DNA of 64,000 nt, taken from Alistipes sp. Zagget8 (lineage in GTDB: Bacteria > Bacteroidota > Bacteroidia > Bacteroidales > Rikenellaceae). Shown here one piece after another: positions 26,491-37,100 of this stretch. The stretch covers positions 1 to 64,000 of the forward strand of contig MSHJ01000018.1 of assembly GCA_001941065.1 (NCBI GenBank), in the 5' to 3' direction. A program made the translations under genes and the position numbers. Each line of letters begins with the position of its first letter. The stretch's first letter is position 1. The notes under the pieces are model-generated. The model was not told the origin of the DNA. It saw only the letters and a program-made list of their open reading frames with translations, and searched no databases.

Positions 26491-28344
26491 ATGAAAAAGA
26501 TAATTTTACTGCTGCTTGCCGCCCCGCTGCTCTTTTCCTGCGAGGATTATCTGGAGCGGACGCAGAAATCGGACCTGGACGAAGAGCAGATTTTCGGCAG
26601 TTACCGGAATTTTACGGGATTCATCGACAACCTCTACGGAAAGAAACTCGTGCGGTATATCGACCAGGCCAACTGCGCCTGCCTCGATATGGGCGACGAT
26701 GTCTACGGCTCGAAGGATTTCATCGCTTCGCAGACCTTTCCGCAGGGTAATTACTGGTGGATATGGACCAATACGTGGCAGAATATGATTACCGAGTCCT
26801 CGTCCGGCGGCAACTACGGCTTCTGGAACGGCTGGGAGCAGATTCGCATCTGCAACCAGGGCTTCAAGAACCTGCACCTGCTGGTGGGCGCCACCGACGA
26901 GCAGGTCCGGCTCATCAAGGGACAGCTCCATTTCTTCCGGGCCTGGTACCATTTCGAACTCGCCCGCCTCTGGGGAGGGCTTCCCTACATCGACCGGTTC
27001 CTGGAACCGAGCGACGACATGCGTTTTCCGCGGCTGTCGTTCAAGGAGACGCTCCTGCGTATTATCGGCGACCTGAACGAGGCTGCGGAGTGCCTGCCCG
27101 TCGACTGGAACCAGACCCAGCAGGGTATCGAAGCTCCCGACGCCTATCTGGGGCGTGCGACCCGGGGTGCGGCGCTTGCGCTCAAGGCGCGGGCCTATCT
27201 CTACGCCGCCAGTCCGCTCACGACCCGCATCGAGAAAGGCGTGGCCGAATACGATCCCGAACTGTGCGAGGAGGCTGCCAAAGCCGCTTATGAGGTCATC
27301 AAGCTGGCCGATCAGGGTGTTTACAAACTGGTGGATTGGAAGGATTATTCCAAAAATTTCATCAACAATACGACGGAACAGCGCGAGGTCTACACCAAGG
27401 AGTATATCTGGTTCAAGCTCACCACGGCCCGCGGCAACAGCCAGCTGGTGCGTATCGGCAACATCCACAACTCGCAGCGTTTCGAGGGCAAGGGACAGGT
27501 GACGGCCGCCACGCAGAACATGGTGGATATGTACGAGACGAAGAAGGGTCTTCCGATCGACGATCCCGACAGCGGGTACGATCCCATGAATCCGTGGGCC
27601 GGCCGCGATCCGCGCCTGCTGCAGACGATTCTGGTCGACGGTGTCAAGTGGGTGGCCACGAGCAATATCTCACCTGCGGCCGATGCCTATGTGCAGCTCT
27701 ATTCGGCGGGCGGTTCGGGGGCCGGTAACGGCAAGGACATGAATTCCGGCTCGGGATCGCTGACCGGATACCTGATTCGCAAATACATTCCCTACAAGGC
27801 CAACAAGTTCGACAAACAGACCTCGAATTACCAGTTCGGCATTCCCTTTATCCGGCTCGCCGAGATGTACCTGATTTATGCCGAAGCGATCAACGAAGTC
27901 TGCCCTTCGCCGACGGCCGTTCCTTCGTGGGCGCCCCTGAGCGCCGCCGAGGCCGTGAACATCGTCCGCCGCCGTGTGAAACTGCCGACCGACGAGGATG
28001 TCACCAAGCCCTATGAACTCTATACCTACGGCGGCGAATCGCTGCCCGACGTGGCTGCGAAATTCACGGCCGACCGCGAGACCTTCCGCAAGCGTATCTG
28101 GAACGAGCGCTCCGTGGAGCTGGCCTACGAAGGACACCGCTGGTACGACATCCGCCGCTGGTACGTGGCGCACCTGCCCGAATACAAGATCCGCTACAAG
28201 GGCGTGTTCGACAAGCAGCACACGTATTTCCGGAAAGAGGTGGTTTGCAACGGCGTATTCGACCAGAAGCACTACTGGCTTCCCTTCAAACGCACCGATG
28301 TGCAGCAGTATGAAGGCTTTACGCAGAATCCGGGTTGGAACTAA
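26491..28344 (+). CDS. SusD/RagB-type glycan-binding lipoprotein 1
   Basis: A 617-residue surface lipoprotein (lipobox LLFSC) forming the lid of the upstream SusC. It has the SusD TPR helices (RICNQGFKNLHLLVGATDEQVR, GQLHFFRAWYHFELARLWGGLPYIDR), the segment LGRATRGAALALKARAYLYAASP and the C-terminal signature FRKRIWNERSVELAYEGHRWYDIRRW. Ligand contacts cannot be predicted from sequence. Confidence 0.97.
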   Translation: MKKIILLLLAAPLLFSCEDYLERTQKSDLDEEQIFGSYRNFTGFIDNLYGKKLVRYIDQANCACLDMGDDVYGSKDFIASQTFPQGNYWWIWTNTWQNMITESSSGGNYGFWNGWEQIRICNQGFKNLHLLVGATDEQVRLIKGQLHFFRAWYHFELARLWGGLPYIDRFLEPSDDMRFPRLSFKETLLRIIGDLNEAAECLPVDWNQTQQGIEAPDAYLGRATRGAALALKARAYLYAASPLTTRIEKGVAEYDPELCEEAAKAAYEVIKLADQGVYKLVDWKDYSKNFINNTTEQREVYTKEYIWFKLTTARGNSQLVRIGNIHNSQRFEGKGQVTAATQNMVDMYETKKGLPIDDPDSGYDPMNPWAGRDPRLLQTILVDGVKWVATSNISPAADAYVQLYSAGGSGAGNGKDMNSGSGSLTGYLIRKYIPYKANKFDKQTSNYQFGIPFIRLAEMYLIYAEAINEVCPSPTAVPSWAPLSAAEAVNIVRRRVKLPTDEDVTKPYELYTYGGESLPDVAAKFTADRETFRKRIWNERSVELAYEGHRWYDIRRWYVAHLPEYKIRYKGVFDKQHTYFRKEVVCNGVFDQKHYWLPFKRTDVQQYEGFTQNPGWN

Positions 28345-28362
28345 CATTTAACGCGAAAAGTT

Positions 28363-31300
28363 ATGAAGATCAAGATTATAATCATCTGTTTCCTCCTGTT
28401 GGCGTCGGGTCTTTTCCAGTCGGCTTCGGCCCAGCGGAAGCAGCGGAAACAGCAGCCGGCGCAGATCACGCTCGCGTCGAGAATCGTCGGGACGGAGGGG
28501 CTGCCGGTCGTCGGAGCTCTCATCTACACCAACGAAGGCAAGACCGTTTCCCGGAGCGACCGGTCCGGAGCCTTTGCCGTGAAGGCGGAGCCGCAGGAGA
28601 CGGTGCTCATCGAGGCCGACGGATACGAACCGATGACGATCTCCGCCGCCGACGTCAACAAAGGGCCCGTAACGCTTACGGCCAGTGCCTACCAATCCGG
28701 AACGGGCGATGCAGTAGACCTGCCGTTCGTGTCCCTCAAACGCCGCAACGTCGTCGGCGCCGTGGATCAGGTGAATGTCGACAAGCTCCGCGACACCTAT
28801 TATGCCGACGATTGGCTGAGCTATCTCCAGACCTCCGGAACCGGTATTTTCGATGCCGCCAACATCCGCTATGCGGGTAACGTGGTCGTGATCGACGGCA
28901 TGATGAAGGGCGACGAAGGGCTTTCGTTCGCCGATTACCTCTCGCCCGACGAAATCGAGTCGATCAGCGTGCTGAAGGATGCCTCTTCGCGGATTCTCTA
29001 CGGAGGCACCGGCCAGGGCGTCATCAACATCCGCACCAAGCGCGGTACGCCGCTGAAGAACTACCTGAACGTGCGTTACGAGTATTCGCTGGCGCGTCCG
29101 ATCAAATATCCCGACTACATGGGTTCCGCCGACTACATGACCCTCTATAACGAGGCACGCCGCAACGACGGACTGACGGACCGTTACGACGCGATGACGA
29201 TCCAGAATACCCGGATCGGGTTCGACCCCGTGCAGTACCCCGACGTGGATTTCTACAACAGCGATTTCCTGCGTAACGTGAAGCAGTCGCACAAGGCGGC
29301 CGTCGAAGTGGGCGGCGGCAACCGGATCGCATCGTACTATTTCCTGCTGGGCTACGACTACGACAAGTCGCTGCAGAAACTGGGCGAAGCGGCCGACGAG
29401 GGCGACAATACGTTCCGTGCCCGCGGCAACGTGGACGTGAAGATCACCGACTACCTGCGTGCCAAGGTCGACATGACCGTCGTGCTCAACAGCAACTACG
29501 CTTCCAAGGGCGATTTCTGGTCGATGGCCTCCACACGGCGTCCCAACCAGTTCGCGTTCCTGATTCCGGTCGACCGTGTCGCATCCGAAGATATGGACTT
29601 AGTGGAGGAGGCCCGCCAGCAGAAGTCGCTCATCGACGGCAAATACCTGCTCGCCGGCGATCATGTCTATACGACCAATGTCTACGGCGACAAGGTGCTT
29701 GCCGGCTACGACAAGCTCACGAACCGGGCGGCGAACGTCAACATCGGTTTCGACGTGGACCTGAAAGGGATCACGCCGGGCCTGACGTTCAGCACATACG
29801 GAGGTATCGACAATAACAACGTCTACATGATTTCGCAGACCAACAAGTATGCGGTCTATACCCCTTCGTTCGAGATCAGCACGACGAGCGACGTGGACCG
29901 GATTCACCTGACCAAGCAGGGCGAGAACAATTTCGTCGGGGCGCAGTCCATCGGCAAGGTGGACATGAACCGCAAGATCGCCTGGTACAACGTGCTCAAT
30001 TACAGCCGGGTCTTCGGCGGCGAACACGATGTGAACGTCACGGCCACGCACCGCATGAGCAGTTACGTGACCCAGGGGCAGATCTACTCCAAGAAACAGC
30101 TGGACTATGCCCTGCGTGCGAATTACATGTACCGGAACCGCTATATTGCAGAGGTGGGCGTCGCGGCCATCGCTTCGCCTTTCCTGCCGGCCGACCACCG
30201 CTGGGGCGTCGCCAGCAGCTATGCGCTGGGCTGGATTGTCTCCGAGGAACGTTTCATGCGCAACAGCGGCATCGATTTCCTGAAGGTGAAGGCCAGCTTT
30301 GCCAACCTCAAGTCCGACCCCACCGACTACAACCTCTCGCGCGATACCTACAAGATCGGCGACAAGCACACCTACAACGACGGTTCGAACAGCAACAATT
30401 TCCTGCCCGTCGTGCTGGGAAATCCCGATCTGACGTTCGCCGACGTCTATGAGCTGAACGCCGGTTTCGAAATAGCCCTGCTGAAACGCTCGCTCTACGC
30501 CGAGGTGAACTATTTCCAGCGTCACAAGACGGGGCTGGTGGCCCAGACCGTCAATGAGTATATGGGCGTCATCGGCGGCAGCGATTTCATCATGAGCCGC
30601 AACTACGGTATCTCCGAAGGGCGCGGTTTCGAGATTTCGTTCGCTTACAACAAGCGTTTCGATCCCGACTGGTCGCTGTCGGTCAATGCCGGTATGGTCT
30701 ATTACAACGCCAAAAATCGGAAGATTGACGAACTGAATTACGGTCCGGGACTGGAGTATAACCAGAAGACGGACAAGAGCCTCTCCGCCTTGTGGGGATA
30801 TGTTGCCGACGGATTCTACACGCAGGAGGAGATCGACCGGATCAACGATCCCGCCGACAAGACGCTTGCCAAACCCTCCTTCGGCACGGTGCGGGCCGGA
30901 GACCTGAAATACCGCGACCTGAACGGCGACGGCGTGGTCAACGACCGCGACCAGAAGGTGATCGGCGATTCGCGCAGCACTTACGATTACCGCCTCGCGC
31001 TGACGCTGCGCTGGCGCAATTTCTCGCTCTATGCCCAGATGCGTGCGCAGACCGGCGGTTCGCAGATTCTCTCGGGCGACTACTACCAGGTCAGCGGCGA
31101 GATGAAATACCCCTCCTACCTGATGAAATCGCGTTGGGCCTACGACCCCGAACGCGGCGTCGACACCCGCTCGACGGCTACCTATCCCCGGCTGTCGACT
31201 ACGGGCAACGTGCACAATTTCCAGAATTCGACCTTCTGGGTCTCGGCCACCGGGTTCTTCAAGATTCCTGTCGTGCAGCTGACCTACCACCTGAGCGAAC

Positions 31301-31455
31301 GCGTCGCCCGCAAGATCGGCATGAAGAGTCCGAACGTCTATTTCCGGGCCAACAACCTGCTGACGCTGGCTCCCGAGAAGGAGAGACTGTTGTTGAACAT
31401 CGGGGCCGAACCCGCCTGCACCTGGTTCGCTCTGGGATTTAAGGCTAATTTTTAA
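28363..31455 (+). CDS. SusC-type TonB-dependent transporter 2, no clear TonB box
   Basis: A 1030-residue outer-membrane protein. The signal peptide ends at QSASAQ. A CarboxypepD_reg-like domain follows (SRIVGTEGLPVVGALIYTNEG), then the plug (YLSPDEIESISVLKDASSRI, LYGGTGQGVINIRTKRG) and the barrel, ending LGFKANF. The usual VVVGYGxQ stretch between the regulatory domain and plug is absent; the region reads SGTGDAVDLPFVSLKRRNVV. The short plug lacks the long loop seen in transporter 1. It pairs with the SusD 11 nt downstream. The two pairs are not close copies, which suggests different oligosaccharide ligands from the same substrate. Confidence 0.95.
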   Translation: MKIKIIIICFLLLASGLFQSASAQRKQRKQQPAQITLASRIVGTEGLPVVGALIYTNEGKTVSRSDRSGAFAVKAEPQETVLIEADGYEPMTISAADVNKGPVTLTASAYQSGTGDAVDLPFVSLKRRNVVGAVDQVNVDKLRDTYYADDWLSYLQTSGTGIFDAANIRYAGNVVVIDGMMKGDEGLSFADYLSPDEIESISVLKDASSRILYGGTGQGVINIRTKRGTPLKNYLNVRYEYSLARPIKYPDYMGSADYMTLYNEARRNDGLTDRYDAMTIQNTRIGFDPVQYPDVDFYNSDFLRNVKQSHKAAVEVGGGNRIASYYFLLGYDYDKSLQKLGEAADEGDNTFRARGNVDVKITDYLRAKVDMTVVLNSNYASKGDFWSMASTRRPNQFAFLIPVDRVASEDMDLVEEARQQKSLIDGKYLLAGDHVYTTNVYGDKVLAGYDKLTNRAANVNIGFDVDLKGITPGLTFSTYGGIDNNNVYMISQTNKYAVYTPSFEISTTSDVDRIHLTKQGENNFVGAQSIGKVDMNRKIAWYNVLNYSRVFGGEHDVNVTATHRMSSYVTQGQIYSKKQLDYALRANYMYRNRYIAEVGVAAIASPFLPADHRWGVASSYALGWIVSEERFMRNSGIDFLKVKASFANLKSDPTDYNLSRDTYKIGDKHTYNDGSNSNNFLPVVLGNPDLTFADVYELNAGFEIALLKRSLYAEVNYFQRHKTGLVAQTVNEYMGVIGGSDFIMSRNYGISEGRGFEISFAYNKRFDPDWSLSVNAGMVYYNAKNRKIDELNYGPGLEYNQKTDKSLSALWGYVADGFYTQEEIDRINDPADKTLAKPSFGTVRAGDLKYRDLNGDGVVNDRDQKVIGDSRSTYDYRLALTLRWRNFSLYAQMRAQTGGSQILSGDYYQVSGEMKYPSYLMKSRWAYDPERGVDTRSTATYPRLSTTGNVHNFQNSTFWVSATGFFKIPVVQLTYHLSERVARKIGMKSPNVYFRANNLLTLAPEKERLLLNIGAEPACTWFALGFKANF

Positions 31456-31466
31456 ACCTCAGCACC

Positions 31467-33161
31467 ATGAAACTGAAAAAACTGACCATCATAGCCCTGT
31501 CGGCCCTTGCGGGTGCGGCGGCCGGATGCACCGATTTTGTCGAGCCGGGTAAGGACAACGTGCTCACCCGCGAGGATGTCATTGCGAATCCGGTCCTGGC
31601 CGAAGGCATCCTGCTGAAGGCCTACGACAACCTGCCCACCACGCTCAACTATACGGAGGTGGCCGTGGACGATGCCCATTCGAACAACATCTCCAACGGT
31701 TATATGCTGGCCGCTATGGGAGCCTGGCGTTCGACGAGCGATCCCTTTTCGCAGTGGCGGAACTACACGCAGATCGCCTACATCAACTATTTCCTCGACC
31801 AGATCGTCGACGACGTGAAATGGTCCTATACCTCCGAATGGCGGGCCGAACATTTCCCCAACCGGCTCAAGGGCGAGGCCTATGCGCTGCGGGCATACCA
31901 CCATTCGCTGATCCTGCAGGCGCATGCCGGCCGATCCGCTTCGGGCGAACTGCTGGGCGTGCCCTATATGGACCGCTTCATCTCCTCGAAGCAGGAACAG
32001 GACGGTTTGCAGCGGCTTCCGTTCGCGGAGTGCGTCGGGAAGATCGAGAAGGACATCGAGCGGGCGCTGCAACTGCTGCCCGACCGCTATGAGAATGCTC
32101 CGGCCGGTACGCCCGACAAGGAGGATTACGACGTCGTCTACGGTTCGCGCAATACCAACCGGATTTCGGGGCTGGCCATGAAGATGCTGCGGGCCCGTGT
32201 ACGGCTGCTCGCCGCGAGTCCGGCGTTCAACCCCACGAACGATCCCGCACTTTGGGAGAAGGCGGCCGAATCTGCGGCCGAGGTCATCGACGCTTTCGGC
32301 GGCCTGGGCAACCTGGCGCCGGACCGCGTGGTTTTCTACCTCGACAAGGGCAACCGGGACATTCTCTGGCGGGAGGATTACACCAACAGCAGCAACCTCG
32401 AAAAGGCGCAGTTCCCGCCCAGCCTCAACGGCAGCGGACGTGTGAGCCCTTCGCAGAATTTCGTGGACGCCTTCCCGATGAAGTCGGGCTATCCGATCGA
32501 TGCCGACGGCTCCGGGTTCGACAAGCGGAATCCTTTCGAGGGGCGCGATCCCCGGCTGGCCCAGTATGTCATCTACAACGGAATGGTATTCAAAGGCTCG
32601 GTCATCAATACGGTCGACCATCCCAGCAATGGCATCAACCGCACGGAGTATTCCACCTGTACGGGCTATTACCTGCGGAAATTCACCAACGAATCGGTGA
32701 GCCTCGAGACGGGCAACGTGGTTCCGGCCATCCATTTCAACACGCTGATGCGTTTTACCGAGGCGTTCCTGATCTATGCCGAAGCGGCCAACGAGGCCTG
32801 GGGACCGACCGGAACGGGCCCGAATGCCTATTCGGCCCGGGACGTGATGGCAAAACTGCGCGAAACGGCCGGTCTCGACCAGCCCGACACCTACCTGGCT
32901 TCGATCACCTCGCCGGCTGACATGCAGCGGCTGATCCGCAACGAGCGCCGTCTGGAACTCTGCTTCGAGCAGGTCCGCTTCTGGGACGTGCGTCGCTGGC
33001 TGGACTACGATGCCATGAACGCTGCGGTGCGGGGAACTTTCGACGGCGGACTGACGGCTGTCGATGTCAAGGAGCGCGTTTTCGAACGCTATATGATCTA
33101 TGGGCCCATTCCCAACGACGACGTGGTGAAGGGGCTGGTCCAGAACGACGGATGGAATTGA
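31467..33161 (+). CDS. SusD/RagB-type glycan-binding lipoprotein 2
   Basis: A 564-residue lipoprotein (lipobox GAAAGC). SusD features: RLKGEAYALRAYHHSLILQA, MKMLRARVRLLAASPAFNP, MRFTEAFLIYAEAANEAWGP and the end signature LIRNERRLELCFEQVRFWDVRRW. It is shorter than SusD 1 and clearly diverged from it. The stop codon overlaps the possible early start of the next frame; the chosen start of the next gene leaves a 14-nt gap. Confidence 0.96.
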   Translation: MKLKKLTIIALSALAGAAAGCTDFVEPGKDNVLTREDVIANPVLAEGILLKAYDNLPTTLNYTEVAVDDAHSNNISNGYMLAAMGAWRSTSDPFSQWRNYTQIAYINYFLDQIVDDVKWSYTSEWRAEHFPNRLKGEAYALRAYHHSLILQAHAGRSASGELLGVPYMDRFISSKQEQDGLQRLPFAECVGKIEKDIERALQLLPDRYENAPAGTPDKEDYDVVYGSRNTNRISGLAMKMLRARVRLLAASPAFNPTNDPALWEKAAESAAEVIDAFGGLGNLAPDRVVFYLDKGNRDILWREDYTNSSNLEKAQFPPSLNGSGRVSPSQNFVDAFPMKSGYPIDADGSGFDKRNPFEGRDPRLAQYVIYNGMVFKGSVINTVDHPSNGINRTEYSTCTGYYLRKFTNESVSLETGNVVPAIHFNTLMRFTEAFLIYAEAANEAWGPTGTGPNAYSARDVMAKLRETAGLDQPDTYLASITSPADMQRLIRNERRLELCFEQVRFWDVRRWLDYDAMNAAVRGTFDGGLTAVDVKERVFERYMIYGPIPNDDVVKGLVQNDGWN

Positions 33162-33175
33162 TAAATCTCGGAAAA

Positions 33176-34198
33176 ATGAAAAAGATACTTGCTTTCCTGT
33201 CGGCAGCCGTGCTGTTGAGCGCCTGCCACAACAAACCCTTCGACTACGAGGATTTCGACTATCAGACGGTCTGTTTCCCGTTCCAGTACCCCGTGCGGAC
33301 GCTTTCGCTGGGCAACGACGTGCTCGACAACTCGCTGGACCGGGCCCACAAATTCAATATCGGCGTCGTGCTGGGCGGAGTCTATATCCACAACGACGTT
33401 TCGCGCCGGGTCTATTACGAAGTGGACGAGTCGCTGGTGAGCGACAACCTCTACAACCAGAACGACGAACAAATCCGGGTCCTGCCTTCGCGCTATTACA
33501 AACTTTCGACCGACGGCAGCGTCGAGATTCCCCAGGGCAAGCTCAACGGCCTGATTACGGTGCAGCTCGCCGACGAATTTTTCGACGATCCCGATGCCCA
33601 CAAGGGGGTCTACGTGATTCCGATGCGCATCACCGAAGCCGACCGGGTCGATTCGATCCTTTCGGGCCGGGCCGCCGTGGCCAATCCCGACCTGCACGAG
33701 GCGGCTCATTGGGAGATCACACCGAAGAACTACACCCTGTTCGGAGTGAAATATGTCAATCCCTACCACGGCAAGTGGTTGCGCCGCGGTGCGCTGGTCG
33801 TGAAGAATCCCGCCGGCGAGGAGATCGACCGGATCGTCTACCGCACCGCCGACCTGGAGCTGAACGAAACGGTCAGCCTGACGACTGCCTCGATGAGCGA
33901 CGTCGTGGGCGGCTGGCAGATCAAGGGGGAGGAGTTCGCACTGCGGCTCTCGGTGACCGACGGCGAGATCACCGTTTCGTCGCAGGAGAACGCCGCCATC
34001 GATGTCACCGGAAACGGCCGGTATGCGGAGAACGACGCCGAGTGGGGCGGTACCATCGAGAAACCCCGCAAGCGCGACGTGCTCTACCTGAAATATGCCT
34101 ACGACCGGGCCGACGGCAACAAGTGTGAGGTGTGCGACACGCTGGTTTTCCGCGACCGCGCGATTGTCTTCGAAGATAACAGACCCAAGATAAAATGA
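33176..34198 (+). CDS. DUF1735/DUF5627-like surface lipoprotein
   Basis: A 340-residue lipoprotein starting at the ATG at 33176 (MKKILAFLSAAVLLSAC; lipobox LLSAC). The N-terminal part (FPVRTL-like FQYPVRTLSLGNDVLDNSLDRAHKF, ADEFFDDPDAHKGVYVIPMRIT) resembles DUF1735 (BT_3987-type) domains. The C-terminal half (NPYHGKWLRRGALVVKN, DVVGGWQIKGEEFALRLSVTDG) resembles the DUF5627 module. Such proteins follow SusD genes in many PULs as accessory glycan-binding proteins. Its last four bases overlap the GH38 start (ATGA), indicating translational coupling. Confidence 0.8.
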   Translation: MKKILAFLSAAVLLSACHNKPFDYEDFDYQTVCFPFQYPVRTLSLGNDVLDNSLDRAHKFNIGVVLGGVYIHNDVSRRVYYEVDESLVSDNLYNQNDEQIRVLPSRYYKLSTDGSVEIPQGKLNGLITVQLADEFFDDPDAHKGVYVIPMRITEADRVDSILSGRAAVANPDLHEAAHWEITPKNYTLFGVKYVNPYHGKWLRRGALVVKNPAGEEIDRIVYRTADLELNETVSLTTASMSDVVGGWQIKGEEFALRLSVTDGEITVSSQENAAIDVTGNGRYAENDAEWGGTIEKPRKRDVLYLKYAYDRADGNKCEVCDTLVFRDRAIVFEDNRPKIK

Positions 34199-37100
34199 AA
34201 CATTACGGATTGAAACCCCTCCTTTGCGCTGCTGCCGTGCTGCTTTTTGCAGGCACGGCGCAGGCGCAGGGACAGACCCCGCCGGCCGGGAAGAAATACC
34301 GCGCCTATCTCGTGTCGAATGCCCATTTCGACACCCAGTGGCGCTGGGACGTACAACGCTCGATCGACGAATTCCTGCTGAACACGTTGGACCAGAATTT
34401 CCGGTTGCTGGAGGATTACCCCGACTATCTCATCAATTTCGAGGGCGCCGTCAAATACGCCTGGGCCAAGGAGTATTATCCCGAGCGTTACGAGCGGTTG
34501 AAAAAATACGTGGCCGAGGGGCGCTGGCACCTGACCGGCAGTACGTGGGATGCCACGGACCCGAACGTGCCTTCGGCGGAGTCCTTCTTCCGGAACGTCC
34601 TGCTGGGACAGGAGTTCTTCAAATCGGAATTCGGACGCAAGGCGACCGATATTTTCCTGCCCGACTGTTTCGGCTTCGGATATACGCTGCCCACGATTGC
34701 CGCCCATTGCGGGCTGATCGGGTTCTCGACCCAGAAACTCAGCTGGCGCACGCGGCCTTTCTACGGGGACCGGAAATATCCCTTCCAGATCGGGCTGTGG
34801 CGCGGTGTGGACGGTGCGCAGGTCATGGCGGCGCTCGACGGCGGCGGTTACGGCTGGAATCCCACGGGCGACCTGACCCGGAGCGAGGAGCTGATCCGGC
34901 GTGCCGAAGAGAGCGGGATCGGAACGGCTTACCGCTATTACGGAACCCGTTCCACTGAGAAGCGCGGCGACCGGGGCGGTTCTCCGCTGCCGCGCACCGT
35001 GCGCAACCTGTTCCGTTATCTCGGGAGCGACGGCCCCGTGGAACTGGTCGTGGCCCGGGCCGATCAGTTGTATAAGGACTACCTGCCCTTTTCGGAGCAT
35101 CCCGAACTGCCCGTTTACGACGGAGAGCTGCTGATGGACGTTCACGGCACGGGCTGCTATACGGCCCACTCGGAGCTCAAACGCTTCAACCGCCGCAGCG
35201 AACAGCTGGCCGATGCCGCCGAGCGCAGCAGCGTGATGGCCGACTACCTCGGGGTGCTGGACTATCCGAAACAGGCGCTCAACGAGGAGTGGCGGCGCTT
35301 TATCTGGCACCAGTTCCACGATGACCTGACCGGAACGAGCATTCCCCGCGCCTACGAATTTACGTGGAACGACTACCTGATCGCCCAAAGCCGTTTCGCC
35401 GACATCGCCCAGACGGCCACGGGGGCTGTCGCATCGCTGCTCGACACGCGCACCAAAGGGGAGCCCGTCGTGGTCTACAACCCGTCGGCTTACCGTAGCC
35501 GCACGCTCGCCGAGGCGGAGGTGGAGGTGGCGGCGCCGGCGGGCTGGGAAGGCGTTTCGGTCTACGGACCCGACGGTCGCCGCGTCCCGGCGCAGGTGCT
35601 TTCGGTGCGCGAGGGGCGTATGCGGCTGCTGTTCGCCGCCGACGTGCCTTCGGTGGGATATGCCGTCTACGACGTGCGTCCCGGGCGCCGGGCGGTTCCG
35701 GGCGGTGTGCTGAAGGCTTCCGGCCGGACGGTCGAAAACCGGATTTACCGCGTTTCGCTCGACGAACGGGGCGACATCGTGTCGGTCGTGGACAAGCGGC
35801 ACGGCCGGGAACTGGTCGGCAAAGGCGGGTTCTTCGGCCTCGTGGCTTTCCCGGAAAACAAATCGGACCGCTGGCCTGCCTGGGAGATTCTCAAGGAGGT
35901 CGTGGACCGGCAGCCCGAAAGGGTGGGCGAGCGTGCCGAGATCACCGTCGAGGAGTGCGGACCGCTGCGGGCGACGCTTCGCGTGGTGCGCCGTTACGGG
36001 GCTTCGGAGCTTGTTCAGCATATTTCGCTTACGGACGGCGCCGCGGACGACCGCATCGACGTTCGCACGGAGGCTGACTGGCGGTCGCCGCGCACCTTGC
36101 TCAAAGCGCAGTTCCCGATGAGCTTCGAAAGCCCGAAGGCCCGCTACGACCTGGGTATCGGTACGGTCGAGCGGGGCAACAATACCCCGACGCAGTACGA
36201 GGTCTACGCCCAGCATTGGGCCGGAATGTCTGCGCCGGACGGTCGTTACGGCGTCGCGGTGCTCAATGACTGTAAATACGGCTGGGACAAACCCTCCGAC
36301 GACAACCTGCGCCTGACGCTGCTCCACACCCCGACGGCCGACGGCGATTATTTTCCGTTCCAGTCTGCGCTCGATATCGGGCATCACCGTTTCACCTACT
36401 CGATCGTGGGACATGCGGGCGATTACGCCGCCGGGGAGATTGTCCGCAAGGGCGAGCAGCTCAACCAGCGGTTGCTGACCTTCTCCGCACCCCGGCATGC
36501 CGGCGTGCTGGGACGCAGTTACGGCTTTGTCGGATCGTCGGACGACGGAGTGGCGGTCAAAGCCGTGAAGAAGGCCGAGGACGGCGACGGATACATCGTC
36601 CGCGTCTATGAGACCGCGGGCGCCGCGCGGCAGGCCCGGCTGAAATTCCCCGCGGAGATCGTCTCTGCCGAGGAGGTGAACGGGATCGAGGAGCCTGTCG
36701 GTCCCGCTGCCTTCGCCGGGCGTGAACTGCAGGTCTCGGTCGGTCGTTATGCCCCGAAAACCTACCGTGTGCGACTGGCGGCGCCTGCCGTCCGGGCTCC
36801 GGAATACAGGCAGAAACAGGTGACGCTGCCGTTCAATGCGGCGGTGATCTCGTCCGACGCCTTCTGTGCGCTGGCGAATATGGATTCGCTGTGGAACTCC
36901 TATTCCGGGGAACTCCTGACCCGGCGGGTCGAGGCCGACGGTATCGGTTTCCGCATCGGCGAGCCCGATTTCGGAAATGCCGTTCGTTGCAGCGGACAGA
37001 CGATCGCCCTGCCTGCGGGCGGTTACGACAAACTCTACCTGCTGGTGGCCTCTTCCGAAGGTGACCGCGATGCGGTCGTGGAGGTCGACGGGGTGAAACA

